From NCBI RefSeq assembly GCF_013141765.1, contig NZ_WHOD01000087.1, positions 248,001 through 312,000 on the forward strand: a DNA stretch of 64,000 bases. Reading direction: 5' to 3'. This document shows positions 34,375-44,185 of this stretch, in pieces. Within the stretch, counting starts at the first letter, position 1. Each line of letters opens with the position of its first letter. The notes below the pieces were generated by a model. It was given only the letters and a program-made list of their open reading frames with translations, was not told the DNA's origin and did no database searches. Both the position numbers and the translations under genes were made by a program. This DNA is from Paenibacillus foliorum (GTDB lineage: Bacteria > Bacillota > Bacilli > Paenibacillales > NBRC-103111).

Positions 34375-36063
34375 ATGAAAAAAATATGGGTTGCGCTGCT
34401 GTCGGTCATGTTATTGGCGGGTTTCCTAGTCTCCTGCACCAACACAGATACGCCTGCACCAAGCACTGGCAAGAAAGAGGCGGTGCCGGCAACTCCGGCA
34501 GACTCCGCGCCGAAAAACTCGACCCAGCCGGTGCCCGAAGCTATGGGAGAGAAGCTGCTGCTTGCTTCGTGGGGCCCGGATGATAAGTTCGGTGCCGCTT
34601 GGGCGGACTACGGCGGTTTTCTAAAGACCAATTTATTCCGTAGATTGCTGATGCTTAATGAGAAAGGGGAACCGGTTGAGAAGGATTTGGCGAAGGATTA
34701 TACCATGTCAGCGGATGGGCTCACCTACACGTTCACGCTTCGCGATGATGTCAAATGGCATGATGGTAAAAGCTTTACTGCTGAAGATGTAAGGTGGAGC
34801 ATAGCGACTGCTATTAAATCAACCTCGATCAACGCCATTTTCTCAGGGGCATTCAGCAAGATTGTAGGCGCCAGTGAATGGAGGGCGGGGAAAGCAACCG
34901 AATTGAGCGGAGTAACCGTCGAGGGCAATAAGCTTACTGTTAAATTGACCGAACCCGTGGGGGTATTCCTGCTCACGATGGCGCAATGGCCTCCGTATCC
35001 GAAGCATCTGCTGGAGAAAGAAGACCCTGCTAAGATTCATCTTGCTTCCTTCTGGGAAAAGCCGATTGGCAATGGACCTTACATGCTGACGGAAGTACAA
35101 CCTAACAACTATGCAATTATGGAAATTTTTAAAGACTTCTATGGAACTAAGCCTAAAATTGAAAAAATTAAACTTCAGACTATGACCGAAGATAAAATTG
35201 TCACAAAATCACAGGCGAACCAGCTTGATTATATTTCCGTGATGAGTCTCGACCAAGTAAATGAAGCGCTCAAAAATCCAGCGTATAAAGCTTATCCTGT
35301 CGATATTTTCTTTGATCGCTATTTCCAGGCGAACATGCTGGGAGCGGACGGTAAGCCGAATAAAAAAATTGCCGATTTGCGGATTCGTCAAGCGCTGCTC
35401 TATGCTATCGACCGTAAAGCGCTGGCTGAGAAGCTGTTTAAGGGCCAGGCCGAGCTGCTTGAAACCAAGATTCCTACGAAATTAACCGAGTATAACAAGA
35501 ATGCGGTCACGTATTCATTTGATCTGGAAAAGGCTAAGAAATTGCTGAAGGATGCCAACTTTGATTTCAGCCAACCGGTTAAGCTGCAATATTACTATAC
35601 GGATCAACAAACCGTCGATCTAATCGATACTGTGAAATATTATTGGGAGCAGCTCGGTGTGAAGGTGGAAGCCTCGCTTATGAAAGGTAATTTGCTGGAG
35701 CTGATTTACACAAAACGAGATTACGACTTCCTGTACGCCGGATTATCAGCCATGGCATTGGAGGAAGCATACGGTCTCTTCCATACGGATAGCCCACTCG
35801 GCATGCAGGTGTTCGGCGGAGCCAAGGATAAATGGGATCCGTTAATCGATGAGCTGAGAAGAACGTCTGATCCGCAGAAGAGGAAAGAAGCCGTCGGCAA
35901 GCTGCAGGATATGGAGAGTCAGTTCTTATGGCATATGCCGCTCTTTTCACTGAAACAGTATGTGCTCGTCAATGAGTCGCGATTGAAGACGGCTGGAGTT
36001 TTCGGCAACGAATGGACGAATTATAACAGGCAGCAGCAAAATTGGGAGCTCAAAGTGAAATAG
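34375..36063 (+). CDS. Opp/Dpp-type ABC substrate-binding lipoprotein
   Basis: 562-aa solute-binding protein family 5. Signal MKKIWVALLSVMLLAGF with lipobox LVSC gives a lipid-anchored extracellular protein. A Pro/Ala linker leads to the mature fold; YTFTLRDDVKWHDGKSFTAE is the family signature, with PIGNGPYML and RIRQALLYAIDR further on. Family members bind peptides, opines and some oligosaccharides. ATG 34375 follows GGGGAGG. First gene of a full five-subunit importer, embedded in the large cluster, so the ligand is probably the pathway substrate. Confidence 0.92.
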   Translation: MKKIWVALLSVMLLAGFLVSCTNTDTPAPSTGKKEAVPATPADSAPKNSTQPVPEAMGEKLLLASWGPDDKFGAAWADYGGFLKTNLFRRLLMLNEKGEPVEKDLAKDYTMSADGLTYTFTLRDDVKWHDGKSFTAEDVRWSIATAIKSTSINAIFSGAFSKIVGASEWRAGKATELSGVTVEGNKLTVKLTEPVGVFLLTMAQWPPYPKHLLEKEDPAKIHLASFWEKPIGNGPYMLTEVQPNNYAIMEIFKDFYGTKPKIEKIKLQTMTEDKIVTKSQANQLDYISVMSLDQVNEALKNPAYKAYPVDIFFDRYFQANMLGADGKPNKKIADLRIRQALLYAIDRKALAEKLFKGQAELLETKIPTKLTEYNKNAVTYSFDLEKAKKLLKDANFDFSQPVKLQYYYTDQQTVDLIDTVKYYWEQLGVKVEASLMKGNLLELIYTKRDYDFLYAGLSAMALEEAYGLFHTDSPLGMQVFGGAKDKWDPLIDELRRTSDPQKRKEAVGKLQDMESQFLWHMPLFSLKQYVLVNESRLKTAGVFGNEWTNYNRQQQNWELKVK

Positions 36064-36082
36064 ATCCGCTAGCGTAACCATT

Positions 36083-36129
36083 ACGGTAAGGCGTCAGTAC
36101 CATTCGCCAGCGCCTTACCGTTTCACATT
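36083..36129 (+). terminator. Attenuator hairpin between importer binding protein and permease
   Basis: ACGGTAAGGCG (36083-36093) and CGCCTTACCGT (36111-36121) form an 11-bp perfect stem, followed by TTCACATTTT. Probably partial termination that boosts binding protein over membrane components. Confidence 0.75.
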
Positions 36130-36153
36130 TTCCCTGCCGAGGAGAGGGTCCTG

Positions 36154-37110
36154 TTGTTAAACTACTTCACCTTTCGGTTTTTATCCATCTTTCCTATGTT
36201 GTTTCTCGTCATCATCATCATATTTGCAGGCCTGCAGCTGACACCCGGCGATCCTCTAACGTATTTGATCCCACCGGAAGTGCTCAGCTCGGCGAATTTC
36301 GATTTGGCAGGCTACAAGAAAGCTATGGGGCTCGACGCTCCTGTCTATATTCAGTTTCTTCATTGGTTCACGGATCTTTTACAGGGCAAGCTGGGCTACA
36401 GTCTGGTCGATGGATCCAATATTGCAAAAATGATTTCGAATCGACTGCCTGCTACTATAGAACTGGCTGCTGCTGCATTGATCGTATCCTCCATTCTTGG
36501 CATTATGCTGGGTTTGCTTTCATCGATCCGGCAAAACTCGTCCACTGACTACGTGAATACCGTTATTGGCATTGTGGGCATCTCAATACCGGAATTTTTC
36601 ATTGGCATTTGTGCCATTCAAATATTCTCCATCCAGCTCGGTTGGCTACCTGTAGGCGGGCAATTCGAGTATGCGGATGCAGGCCTTATAGACCGAATTC
36701 GGCATTTGCTAATGCCTTCTCTTGTTCTAGGCTTTGCGCTGACGGCGGCGCTTATGCGATATACACGCGGTACGATGCTCGATGTACTGGGGAAGGATTA
36801 CATCAAAACAGCGCGCAGTAAAGGACTTCCAGAATGGAAGGTTAATTTCAAGCACGCCTTTCGCAATGCGCTAATGCCAGTAGTATTGCTGCTCTGCTTT
36901 CGGCTTCCTCTCTTAATTGGTGGAACTGTAATCATTGAGAGTGTTTTTGGGTGGCCGGGGATGGGTGGAATGATTCTAAACGCTGTGTCGGCAAAGGACT
37001 ACCCGGTTGTTATGATAACTACAATGTTAACGGCCTGCATGGTACTATTCGCGAGCTTCCTCGTCGATTTGATAACCGCCTTGCTGGACCCGAGGGTCCG
37101 TTTTGAATAA
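36154..37110 (+). CDS. Opp/Dpp-type ABC permease (DppB-like)
   Basis: 318-aa permease with six helices. The N-terminal segment ends in LTPGDPLTYLIP, and the EAA-like loop is DYIKTARSKGLPEWKVNFKH followed by AFRNALMPV. The C-terminal LLDPRVRFE is typical. Start is TTG 36154, 6 bases after GAGGAGAGG; no ATG is better placed. Partner of the next gene. Confidence 0.92.
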   Translation: MLNYFTFRFLSIFPMLFLVIIIIFAGLQLTPGDPLTYLIPPEVLSSANFDLAGYKKAMGLDAPVYIQFLHWFTDLLQGKLGYSLVDGSNIAKMISNRLPATIELAAAALIVSSILGIMLGLLSSIRQNSSTDYVNTVIGIVGISIPEFFIGICAIQIFSIQLGWLPVGGQFEYADAGLIDRIRHLLMPSLVLGFALTAALMRYTRGTMLDVLGKDYIKTARSKGLPEWKVNFKHAFRNALMPVVLLLCFRLPLLIGGTVIIESVFGWPGMGGMILNAVSAKDYPVVMITTMLTACMVLFASFLVDLITALLDPRVRFE

Positions 37111-37159
37111 GCGGCATTGGTTTTGTCGTCAATAAGACGGAAAAAGGGGGGGGAGCCCG

Positions 37160-38020
37160 TTGGAAGCAATAGCTGTAAAATCCAGCTTGGCGCTGCGGAA
37201 CTGGGAGAAGCTAAGAAGAAACAAGCTGGCGATGATCGGTTTTTCGATCATTCTGGTGATGATGCTTTGTGCCATTCTTGCGCCTGTATTGACATCTTAT
37301 AAACCAGATGAGATTGATCTGGGAAACCGTCTCAAGCCACCTTCCACCGAGCATCTGCTCGGGACGGACAAAATTGGGCGCGATGTGCTGACGCGAATTC
37401 TCTACGGTGCCAGAATCTCGATTTTCATCGGCTTGAGCGGAGCTCTGGGTGGTGCGTTGATAGGTACAGTGCTCGGGTGCTTCAGCGGCTACTTGGGCGG
37501 TTGGTTCGATAAGCTGATGCTGCGCGTCTCTGAACTGTTCATGACATTCCCGCAGCTTATATTAGTCCTAATCTTAGTTGTTTATATGGGTCAAGGGTTG
37601 TTTAACCTCATTCTGATTTTTGCGGTGACCGGCTGGACAGGAACGTATCGGCTTGTTCGGGGAAGGTTTCTATCCCTAAGGGAAGAGAGCTTCGTGGAAT
37701 CCTGTCGTGCCTTTGGCATCAGCGAAATGTCTATTATGTTCCGGCACATATTACCGAATACGCTAAGTCCAGTCATTGTAACCGTGACGTTATCAAGCGC
37801 GGGGTATATCTTGGCGGAATCAGGACTCAGCTTTCTCGGGCTGGGTGTGCCGTCGGGTATCCCGACATGGGGAAATATTATTAATGCGGCCAAGGCTGTA
37901 GATGTTATCCGAAACAACCCATGGCTCTGGCTGCCTCCCGGCTGTGCCATCTCCCTATTCGTCCTGGGTGTTAATTTCTTTGGCGATGGGCTTCGGGATG
38001 TTCTGGACCCTAACCAATAA
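37160..38020 (+). CDS. Opp/Dpp-type ABC permease (DppC-like)
   Basis: 286-aa permease. It begins with the basic WEKLRRNKLAMIG typical of DppC, has LLGTDKIGRDVLTRILYGAR after the first helix, and the loop SFVESCRAFGISEMSIMFRH near residue 180. C-terminal DGLRDVLDPNQ is standard. Start TTG 37160 follows a GGGGGGGAG run at 6-7 bases. Confidence 0.92.
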   Translation: MEAIAVKSSLALRNWEKLRRNKLAMIGFSIILVMMLCAILAPVLTSYKPDEIDLGNRLKPPSTEHLLGTDKIGRDVLTRILYGARISIFIGLSGALGGALIGTVLGCFSGYLGGWFDKLMLRVSELFMTFPQLILVLILVVYMGQGLFNLILIFAVTGWTGTYRLVRGRFLSLREESFVESCRAFGISEMSIMFRHILPNTLSPVIVTVTLSSAGYILAESGLSFLGLGVPSGIPTWGNIINAAKAVDVIRNNPWLWLPPGCAISLFVLGVNFFGDGLRDVLDPNQ

Positions 38021-38046
38021 TTTGATGAGGCGGGAGGGGATGCTGC

Positions 38047-39051
38047 TTGTCTAACAGTAATGATCTGATCTTGAAGATTGACAATTTGCATACGCAGTTT
38101 GACTTGGGAAGACGCGTGGTGAAAGCAGTGAATGGCGTGTCGTTCAGCGTCAAGAAAGGCAGGACGCTTGGCATTGTAGGAGAAAGCGGGTGCGGTAAGA
38201 GTGTCACCGCTCACTCGATTTTACAGCTGCTGCCTAAGCTCGGAAGCATTACTGGGGGCAGTATTACCTACTACAAGGATCAAGAGGAGATCGTGCTCAG
38301 TCGGCTTAAGAAGAACGGGAAGGCGATCCGTTCCATACGTGGTAAAGAGATCGGCATGATTTTTCAGGACCCGATGGCATCCTTAAACCCGGTTTATACA
38401 ATAGGCAATCAATTATGCGAAAATTTGCTGCAGCATGAGCGGGTCTCGAGAAAGCAAGCGATGGAGAAGGCCGTGGAGATGATGACTGTTCTAGGGATCT
38501 CTAAGCCCGCCTTCAGGATGAAGGATTATCCGCATCAATTCAGCGGAGGGATGAAACAAAGAGTCATGATTGCTATGGCGATGATGTGCAATCCCCGAGT
38601 ACTGATCGCAGACGAGCCGACCACGGCGCTCGATGTGACGATACAAGCGCAAATTCTTGAGCTGATGAAAGAGGTTCAGTCGCAATTCGGAACCTCCATT
38701 ATCTTAATTACCCATAACATGGGGATTGTTGCAGATATGGCTGATGATATCGCCGTCATGTATATGGGGCGAATTGTGGAGTTCGGCTCCGTTCGTCAGG
38801 TGCTGGGTTCGCCTCAGCATCCTTATACTCAAGCGCTTCTCAAATCCGTTCCCGTGTTGGGAATAGGTAGAAATGAACGGCTCCAAACGATTAGAGGCAA
38901 CACCCCTGATCCGTCCGAAAGGCTGGAGGGATGTGAATTTGCACCCCGCTGCGACTTTGCAACCGCTCCCTGCACGATCGTACCGCCTGAAACGATTCTC
39001 GCGGACGGCCACCGAGTGAGATGCTGGAACTGCAGAGGAGGTATTGCATGA
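38047..39051 (+). CDS. Opp/Dpp-type ABC ATPase (DppD/OppD-like)
   Basis: 334-aa cytoplasmic ATPase. Walker A GESGCGKS near residue 45, Q-loop FQDPMASLNP, signature FSGGMKQR, Walker B VLIADEPTTALD, and H-loop THNM. The C-terminal oligopeptide-transporter extension contains CEFAPRCDFA with the cysteines usual for an iron-sulphur-like site. Start TTG 38047 follows GGGAGGGGA. Its stop overlaps the start of the next ATPase gene (ATGA). Confidence 0.93.
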   Translation: MSNSNDLILKIDNLHTQFDLGRRVVKAVNGVSFSVKKGRTLGIVGESGCGKSVTAHSILQLLPKLGSITGGSITYYKDQEEIVLSRLKKNGKAIRSIRGKEIGMIFQDPMASLNPVYTIGNQLCENLLQHERVSRKQAMEKAVEMMTVLGISKPAFRMKDYPHQFSGGMKQRVMIAMAMMCNPRVLIADEPTTALDVTIQAQILELMKEVQSQFGTSIILITHNMGIVADMADDIAVMYMGRIVEFGSVRQVLGSPQHPYTQALLKSVPVLGIGRNERLQTIRGNTPDPSERLEGCEFAPRCDFATAPCTIVPPETILADGHRVRCWNCRGGIA

Positions 39052-40079
39052 CAGACAGCCATAAGCCCACCAATGAGGTGCTGCTCGAAATAAAAGATAT
39101 CAGGAAATATTACCCGGTCTATAAAGGCGTATTTAAAAAGGTTGTCGGTCATGTCAAGGCGGTTGACGGCGTCAGTCTATTCGTCAGAAAGGGAGAAACA
39201 CTCGGCTTGGTAGGAGAAAGCGGATGCGGTAAAACAACGCTGGGCAAATGCCTGGTTCGACTGCAACAACCTACCTCGGGTGAATTGCTGTACAGATACG
39301 ACGGCTCGGAGCTGCGTGATATTCTAACCTTGACGAAGCAGGAAAGCTTTGATGTCCGCCAAAAAATCCAGATTGTTTTTCAAGATCCGTACTCGTCTTT
39401 AAATCCGGTTAAAACCATCTTTGACTCCTTTGACGAGCCGCTCCGCATTCACAGGATGGGCAGCAGATCACAGCGTAAGGAGATTATTGCCAGGCTGTTG
39501 GAATCGGTGAATTTGCGTGCCGAATATATGTACCGATATCCGCATGAATTTTCAGGCGGGCAAAGACAGCGCATTTGCATAGCCCGGGCATTATGCATTC
39601 AGCCTGAGTTGATCGTATGCGATGAGCCGGTATCAGCACTCGATGTGTCCATTCAGGCTCAGGTTTTGAATTTGATGAAGGATTTACAGCAGCAGTTGAA
39701 TTTGACGTATATCTTCATTGCGCATGATCTCAGCGTTGTTGAGTATATGAGCGACAGAATCGCTGTCATGTACCTCGGCCAAGTGGTAGAGATAGCAGCC
39801 TCGGAGAGCTTGTATGCTTCGCCCCGGCATCCTTATACGGAAGCGCTGTTATCGGCGGTCCCCAATCCGGAATTAGATCGGCAAAAGGAGAGGATTGTGC
39901 TGAAAGGCGATGTTCCGAGCCCTATCGATCCGCCCATAGGCTGCAGATTTCATCCCAGATGCTCGAAATGCCAGGATATTTGCCGCACCGAAGCACCCGT
40001 GCTGCGCAAGGCTGCTGGAGCCGAAGATCATTATGTGGCTTGTCATTTGGCCGATACAATGCCGATTTTAAATGTTTAA
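39048..40079 (+). CDS. Opp/Dpp-type ABC ATPase (DppF/OppF-like)
   Basis: 343-aa cytoplasmic ATPase. YYPVYKGVFKK at the N-terminus is typical of the F subunit. Walker A GESGCGKTT, signature FSGGQRQR, Walker B LIVCDEPVSALD, and the C-terminal oligopeptide extension with GCRFHPRC. ATG 39048, four-base overlap with the D subunit, ribosome binding site GAGGAGG. Completes an importer that does not depend on a shared ATPase, unlike the two sugar systems in the window. Confidence 0.93.
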   Translation: MTDSHKPTNEVLLEIKDIRKYYPVYKGVFKKVVGHVKAVDGVSLFVRKGETLGLVGESGCGKTTLGKCLVRLQQPTSGELLYRYDGSELRDILTLTKQESFDVRQKIQIVFQDPYSSLNPVKTIFDSFDEPLRIHRMGSRSQRKEIIARLLESVNLRAEYMYRYPHEFSGGQRQRICIARALCIQPELIVCDEPVSALDVSIQAQVLNLMKDLQQQLNLTYIFIAHDLSVVEYMSDRIAVMYLGQVVEIAASESLYASPRHPYTEALLSAVPNPELDRQKERIVLKGDVPSPIDPPIGCRFHPRCSKCQDICRTEAPVLRKAAGAEDHYVACHLADTMPILNV

Positions 40080-40123
40080 GAAAATAGATTTTGCTTAAGC
40101 ACAAATTCTAAGGAGAGAACAAA

Positions 40124-41530
40124 ATGAGCGATCAGAAGCGGGATGTGCTGCAAATTGGAAAACAGGTGGAGATGTTCGTAGACGATACTTTAATTCACCG
40201 GATGGAGAAGACTTATCTTAAGCTGAATCCCCCGGAAAAGAAGGAAATTGTTTTAACGATGGATCAGCCGTGGGAAGGCTCCGGCAGCGGTATTTATTGC
40301 AGTGTGTTTAAAGATGGAGACATTTACCGTATGTACTATCGGGGAACATTCGACAACAGCTCCGATCATTCCAACGGCCAAGCCTGCTGTTATGCAGAGA
40401 GTCGGGATGGCATCCACTGGGAGCGCCCGGAGCTTGGGATTCATGAGTTTAACGGGTCGACGAGGAACAATATCATTATGCTTGGGAATATCGCCCACAA
40501 TTTCAGTCCTTTTCTGGATACACGACCAGGAGTCCCTCCTCAGGAAAAATATAAAGCAGTAGCCGGTTACGCGCCAAGAGGATTGTTTACCTTTGTTTCC
40601 GAAGACGGATTGCATTTTACTAAGTTTCAGGAAGAACCTGTTTTAACTAAGGGAGCCTTTGATTCCCATAATCTTGCTTTTTGGGATGCGCAAAGAAATT
40701 GTTATATCTGTTATTCCAGATACTTTGCCTCTAATCTGGAGCCGAACATTGAAGCACCTGAGGATTCCGCTGTTTTTGTTGGGGTAAGAGCAATCCAATA
40801 CAGTACGTCAGAAGACTTCATACATTGGACGGAGCCACAGCCCAACGAATACGACAAAGGACCATTGGAGCATTTTTATACGAACAGTACGCTGCCATGC
40901 CCAGGAGCTGAGCATATTTACTTATCTTTCCCTATGAGATTTATGCCGGAACGATTTAAAATTGCCGGACACAGCAAGGTCGGAGTTTCCGACAATACGT
41001 TTATGACCAGCCGCAATGGCATGTTTTGGAAGCGTGCATTCCGTGAAGCGTGGACCCGTCCAGGTCTCGATCCGCGAAACTGGACCCAGAGAAGCTCAGC
41101 TCCCGCATGGGGCATTCTTGAAACCTCGACCGAGGAGTTTTCACTCTATATCAATGAGCACTATCAATGGGATGATTCCAGAATTCGCAGAGTTACTGTC
41201 CCCCGCCACCGATTTGCCTCTGTACACGGCGACTATACAGGAGGTGTTTTTACGACCAAGCTGCTGGCTGTAGGAGGGAATGCACTCATGATTAACTACG
41301 CGACTTCGGCTCCAGGCTCAGTTAAAGTCGGCATTATAGATGAATCAGGCTGGCCGATATCCAATTTCAGTACTGAAGACTGCGATATCATTTATGGCGA
41401 TGAGCTGAGTTATACGGTGACATGGCGAGGCAATGCCGATTTATCCTCATTTGTCGGAAAGGCGGTTCGCTTTAAATTTGAGCTGAAGGATGCCGATATT
41501 TATGCCCTGCGCTTTGGAGATTGTACTTAA
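40124..41530 (+). CDS. Beta-propeller glycosidase-like protein
   Basis: 468 aa, no signal peptide. Repeated blade-like motifs with aromatic and acidic residues: IYRMYYRG, CYAESRDGIHWERPELG, FTFVSEDGLHFTKF, QYSTSEDFIHWTEPQ, TSRNGMFWKRAF. The S-x-D-G-x-x-W/F pattern is that of five-bladed propellers in glycoside hydrolase clans including GH32/43/130. Such proteins act on glycosidic bonds or phosphorolyse them. I cannot name a family. A C-terminal beta-sandwich (about 380-468) ends ALRFGD. Starts 45 bases after the ATPase gene, so a cytoplasmic role on imported substrate is likely. Confidence 0.75.
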   Translation: MSDQKRDVLQIGKQVEMFVDDTLIHRMEKTYLKLNPPEKKEIVLTMDQPWEGSGSGIYCSVFKDGDIYRMYYRGTFDNSSDHSNGQACCYAESRDGIHWERPELGIHEFNGSTRNNIIMLGNIAHNFSPFLDTRPGVPPQEKYKAVAGYAPRGLFTFVSEDGLHFTKFQEEPVLTKGAFDSHNLAFWDAQRNCYICYSRYFASNLEPNIEAPEDSAVFVGVRAIQYSTSEDFIHWTEPQPNEYDKGPLEHFYTNSTLPCPGAEHIYLSFPMRFMPERFKIAGHSKVGVSDNTFMTSRNGMFWKRAFREAWTRPGLDPRNWTQRSSAPAWGILETSTEEFSLYINEHYQWDDSRIRRVTVPRHRFASVHGDYTGGVFTTKLLAVGGNALMINYATSAPGSVKVGIIDESGWPISNFSTEDCDIIYGDELSYTVTWRGNADLSSFVGKAVRFKFELKDADIYALRFGDCT

Positions 41531-41599
41531 GGGCATAAGCTGGAGCGACCAGAATAAGCTCCGCTAGCTCGTGTCGGCGGATACATTAAGGAGGGCTGT

Positions 41600-43051
41600 A
41601 TGGAAGCTGTGAGCCGTAACGTCAAGTTCACCTTTTTTGATAACCGCACCTACGAATATATCCAAGTCTTCAGAAGAGAACTGGGAAAAGCGCAAAAATA
41701 CAGCGGAAATCCGGTTTTGAAGCCTGAATTACCAAACGAATTCAAACGCGCTCATTATTACGGAACCGCTTTGTATGATGAAGAAGAACAGCTGTACAAA
41801 ACCTGGTATTCCTCCCACTACTACGGTCCTGCTTTCGGAGAATCCGACTCCAGAGCCTATTCTTATCTGAATTATGCGTATTCGTCAGACGGAATCAACT
41901 TCATTAAACCAGAGCTGAGTGTGGTGCCCGGAACGAATATCGTTCTGGATAATGACGCGAGAACCCATGGTCCGTCTATCATTCTCGATACGGAAGAGAA
42001 GGATCCCGACAAAAGATTCAAGCTGGCGATGTCACCTTACAGTGAACACTGCAGCATCTATCTATATGCTTCTCCTGATGGAATTCACTGGAAACCTATA
42101 TCTAACAAGGCTGTTCTTGAGGTGGAGAGCGACTGTCATATCGGTTTTTACCGCGATTCCGTATCAGGAGCGTATCGGTTGTCGTTCCGAATGAGGTGTC
42201 CCGACAGGCGTGTATGGGTGGCTGAAAGCTTCGACCTGCTCCATTGGACGAAGCCCGTTTTGGCCATTGAGCCGGATCAGCTCGATCCTTGCTTCACGCA
42301 GTTTTACGGGATGCAGATGACACCATACGGTCCATATACTATGGGATTAATCTCCATGTATGATACTTTCGATTACCTGACAGATCCGCATTTTAACAAA
42401 ATGGCAGGGACAATGGATATCCAATTGGCCTATAGCCATGATGGCTTTTGCTGGCACAGATGCATGCAGGGACAGAAGCTGATTGGTCTCGGTACGAAAG
42501 AAGAATGGGACTCCACATGTATAATGCCATCTTCGACGGTCATCTACAGGCAGGACGGTATGAAGATTTATTATTCCGCAGCTCCCTTTGATCATTCAGG
42601 CTTTGCCAGAATCCCTTATGAAGAAATTTCCAAAGAGTCTATAGGGCTGGCCATGCTTCGTCCTGACGGATTTGTCTATTTACATGCGGGACAGGATGAA
42701 TGCGAACTGATGACGAGGCCTTTTGCCGTGGAGAACGGAGAGCTCTATATCAATGCAGATGCTTCCAAGGGATTTGTCGGGATAGAGATTTGTGATACGG
42801 AGGGAAGAGCACTGGAAGGCTTCTCTTATAACGAGCATATTCCATTTACAGGAGACAGTACGGCGGCCAAGGTGGAATGGAAGGGAAGTCCTGACATGGA
42901 AAAGCTCGTTCGTCAAGTGATCCGGGTAAAGCTCCGGGCTTCAAATGCCGATGTATTTGCCTTCTTTTTCCCGCATGGGGAAGACGTAAAGGAATATTGG
43001 AAGTTTAGGGAAGTATCCTGTTTGAATCCGTTAAAATATGACATCGGGTAA
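41600..43051 (+). CDS. Second beta-propeller glycosidase-like protein
   Basis: 483 aa, same architecture as the preceding gene and a probable distant paralogue. Blade motifs include YKTWYSSHYYG, NYAYSSDGINFIKPEL, YLYASPDGIHWKPIS, WVAESFDLLHWTKPV and QLAYSHDGFCWHRCM. The C-terminal region from about 385 (FAVENGELYINADAS) forms a sandwich-like domain matching that of its neighbour, ending DVFAFFF. No signal peptide. Having two such enzymes suggests two glycosidic bonds or a heteromer. ATG 41600 follows AAGGAGGG. Confidence 0.75.
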   Translation: MEAVSRNVKFTFFDNRTYEYIQVFRRELGKAQKYSGNPVLKPELPNEFKRAHYYGTALYDEEEQLYKTWYSSHYYGPAFGESDSRAYSYLNYAYSSDGINFIKPELSVVPGTNIVLDNDARTHGPSIILDTEEKDPDKRFKLAMSPYSEHCSIYLYASPDGIHWKPISNKAVLEVESDCHIGFYRDSVSGAYRLSFRMRCPDRRVWVAESFDLLHWTKPVLAIEPDQLDPCFTQFYGMQMTPYGPYTMGLISMYDTFDYLTDPHFNKMAGTMDIQLAYSHDGFCWHRCMQGQKLIGLGTKEEWDSTCIMPSSTVIYRQDGMKIYYSAAPFDHSGFARIPYEEISKESIGLAMLRPDGFVYLHAGQDECELMTRPFAVENGELYINADASKGFVGIEICDTEGRALEGFSYNEHIPFTGDSTAAKVEWKGSPDMEKLVRQVIRVKLRASNADVFAFFFPHGEDVKEYWKFREVSCLNPLKYDIG

Positions 43052-43079
43052 GCCTGAACTGAGAAGGGGAGCGGCAGCG

Positions 43080-44168
43080 ATGGAAAGGGTTCGTTTTGGA
43101 ATTGTGGGCTGCGGATATTTTGGCGGCGGTTTGGCTCATATTCTGGCAGGACTGGAGCATTGCGAGGTCAAGCTTGTATTTGGTGGGCGCAGAGCCAGGC
43201 TGCTGGCGAAGGAACTGGGCTGTGCCCAAGCGCAATCCCTCGAAGAATTGATGGACAGCAAGGACATTGATGCGGTGATTGTAGCCTCGCCCAGTCATCT
43301 CCATCACGAGAACGTCATCCGCGCAGCCAGAACAGGAAAGCATGTCTTTTGTGAAAAGCCAGCGGCGCTCTCCCTCAAGCATTGTCAGGCCATGCTTGAT
43401 GCTTGTCAAAAAGCAAAGGTTCAAATGATGGTCGGCCATATTTATTATTTTGTGAATGGCCTTGTTCAAGTGCGCCAGTGGATTGAAGAGGGCGTCATCG
43501 GTAAGCCGATAGCTATACATTCGGAGAGAACCGGCTGGGAACCCCGGCAGGCAGAGGTTAGTTGGAAGAAAAACAACGAGACCTCCGGAGGGCATCTGTT
43601 TCACCATATCCATGAGTTGGATTTACTGCAATCGATCATGGGTCAGGCGGCAGCGGTATGCACAGCGGGAGGTAACCTTGCTCATCTGGGAGAAGGCTAT
43701 GGCAATGAAGAAGATATATTGCTGCTTACGTTGGAATTTCAAGGCGGGGCGGTTGGAACGATGCAGTACGGCTCCGGTTTTCGGTGGGGCGAGCATTATA
43801 TCAAAATAAATGGAACCGAAGGCGCAATTCGAATCGATTTTAAAAGGTCAAAAGTTTATTTGAAGAAAGACGGAAGGGAATCCGAGCATTTACTTCACGG
43901 CACGGAGGAAGAGGACGAGGAGCGGGCAAGCTTTTACCGTCAAATGGACGGTGGAGTCGCCTATGGCAAGGATACATCACAGCTAGCCGCTTTTTTGGTG
44001 AGCATGATGAAGGCGGAAATGACAGCCTTTCGGGATAGCTTAAGGGGAATACCCATTCCGGAACGCATAAAGCCGTTATTTGACGGAACAGCTGCTTATT
44101 CGTCTGTCGCTGCGGCGGAAGCAGCGCTCTCTTCATTAAGAGAGAAGCAGTGGATTCGGATCGATTGA
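43080..44168 (+). CDS. Gfo/Idh/MocA family oxidoreductase
   Basis: 362 aa. GIVGCGYFGGGLAHI is the nucleotide-binding motif; FCEKPAALSLKHC contains the catalytic lysine; GHLFHHIHELDLLQSI contains the conserved His/Asp pair. ATG 43080 follows AAGGGGAG and clears the previous gene; an in-frame ATG 42 bases upstream would overlap it. One of four members of the family in this cluster; different members probably act on different carbons or intermediates. Confidence 0.86.
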   Translation: MERVRFGIVGCGYFGGGLAHILAGLEHCEVKLVFGGRRARLLAKELGCAQAQSLEELMDSKDIDAVIVASPSHLHHENVIRAARTGKHVFCEKPAALSLKHCQAMLDACQKAKVQMMVGHIYYFVNGLVQVRQWIEEGVIGKPIAIHSERTGWEPRQAEVSWKKNNETSGGHLFHHIHELDLLQSIMGQAAAVCTAGGNLAHLGEGYGNEEDILLLTLEFQGGAVGTMQYGSGFRWGEHYIKINGTEGAIRIDFKRSKVYLKKDGRESEHLLHGTEEEDEERASFYRQMDGGVAYGKDTSQLAAFLVSMMKAEMTAFRDSLRGIPIPERIKPLFDGTAAYSSVAAAEAALSSLREKQWIRID

Positions 44169-44185
44169 ACGGGAGGATGGCTTTC

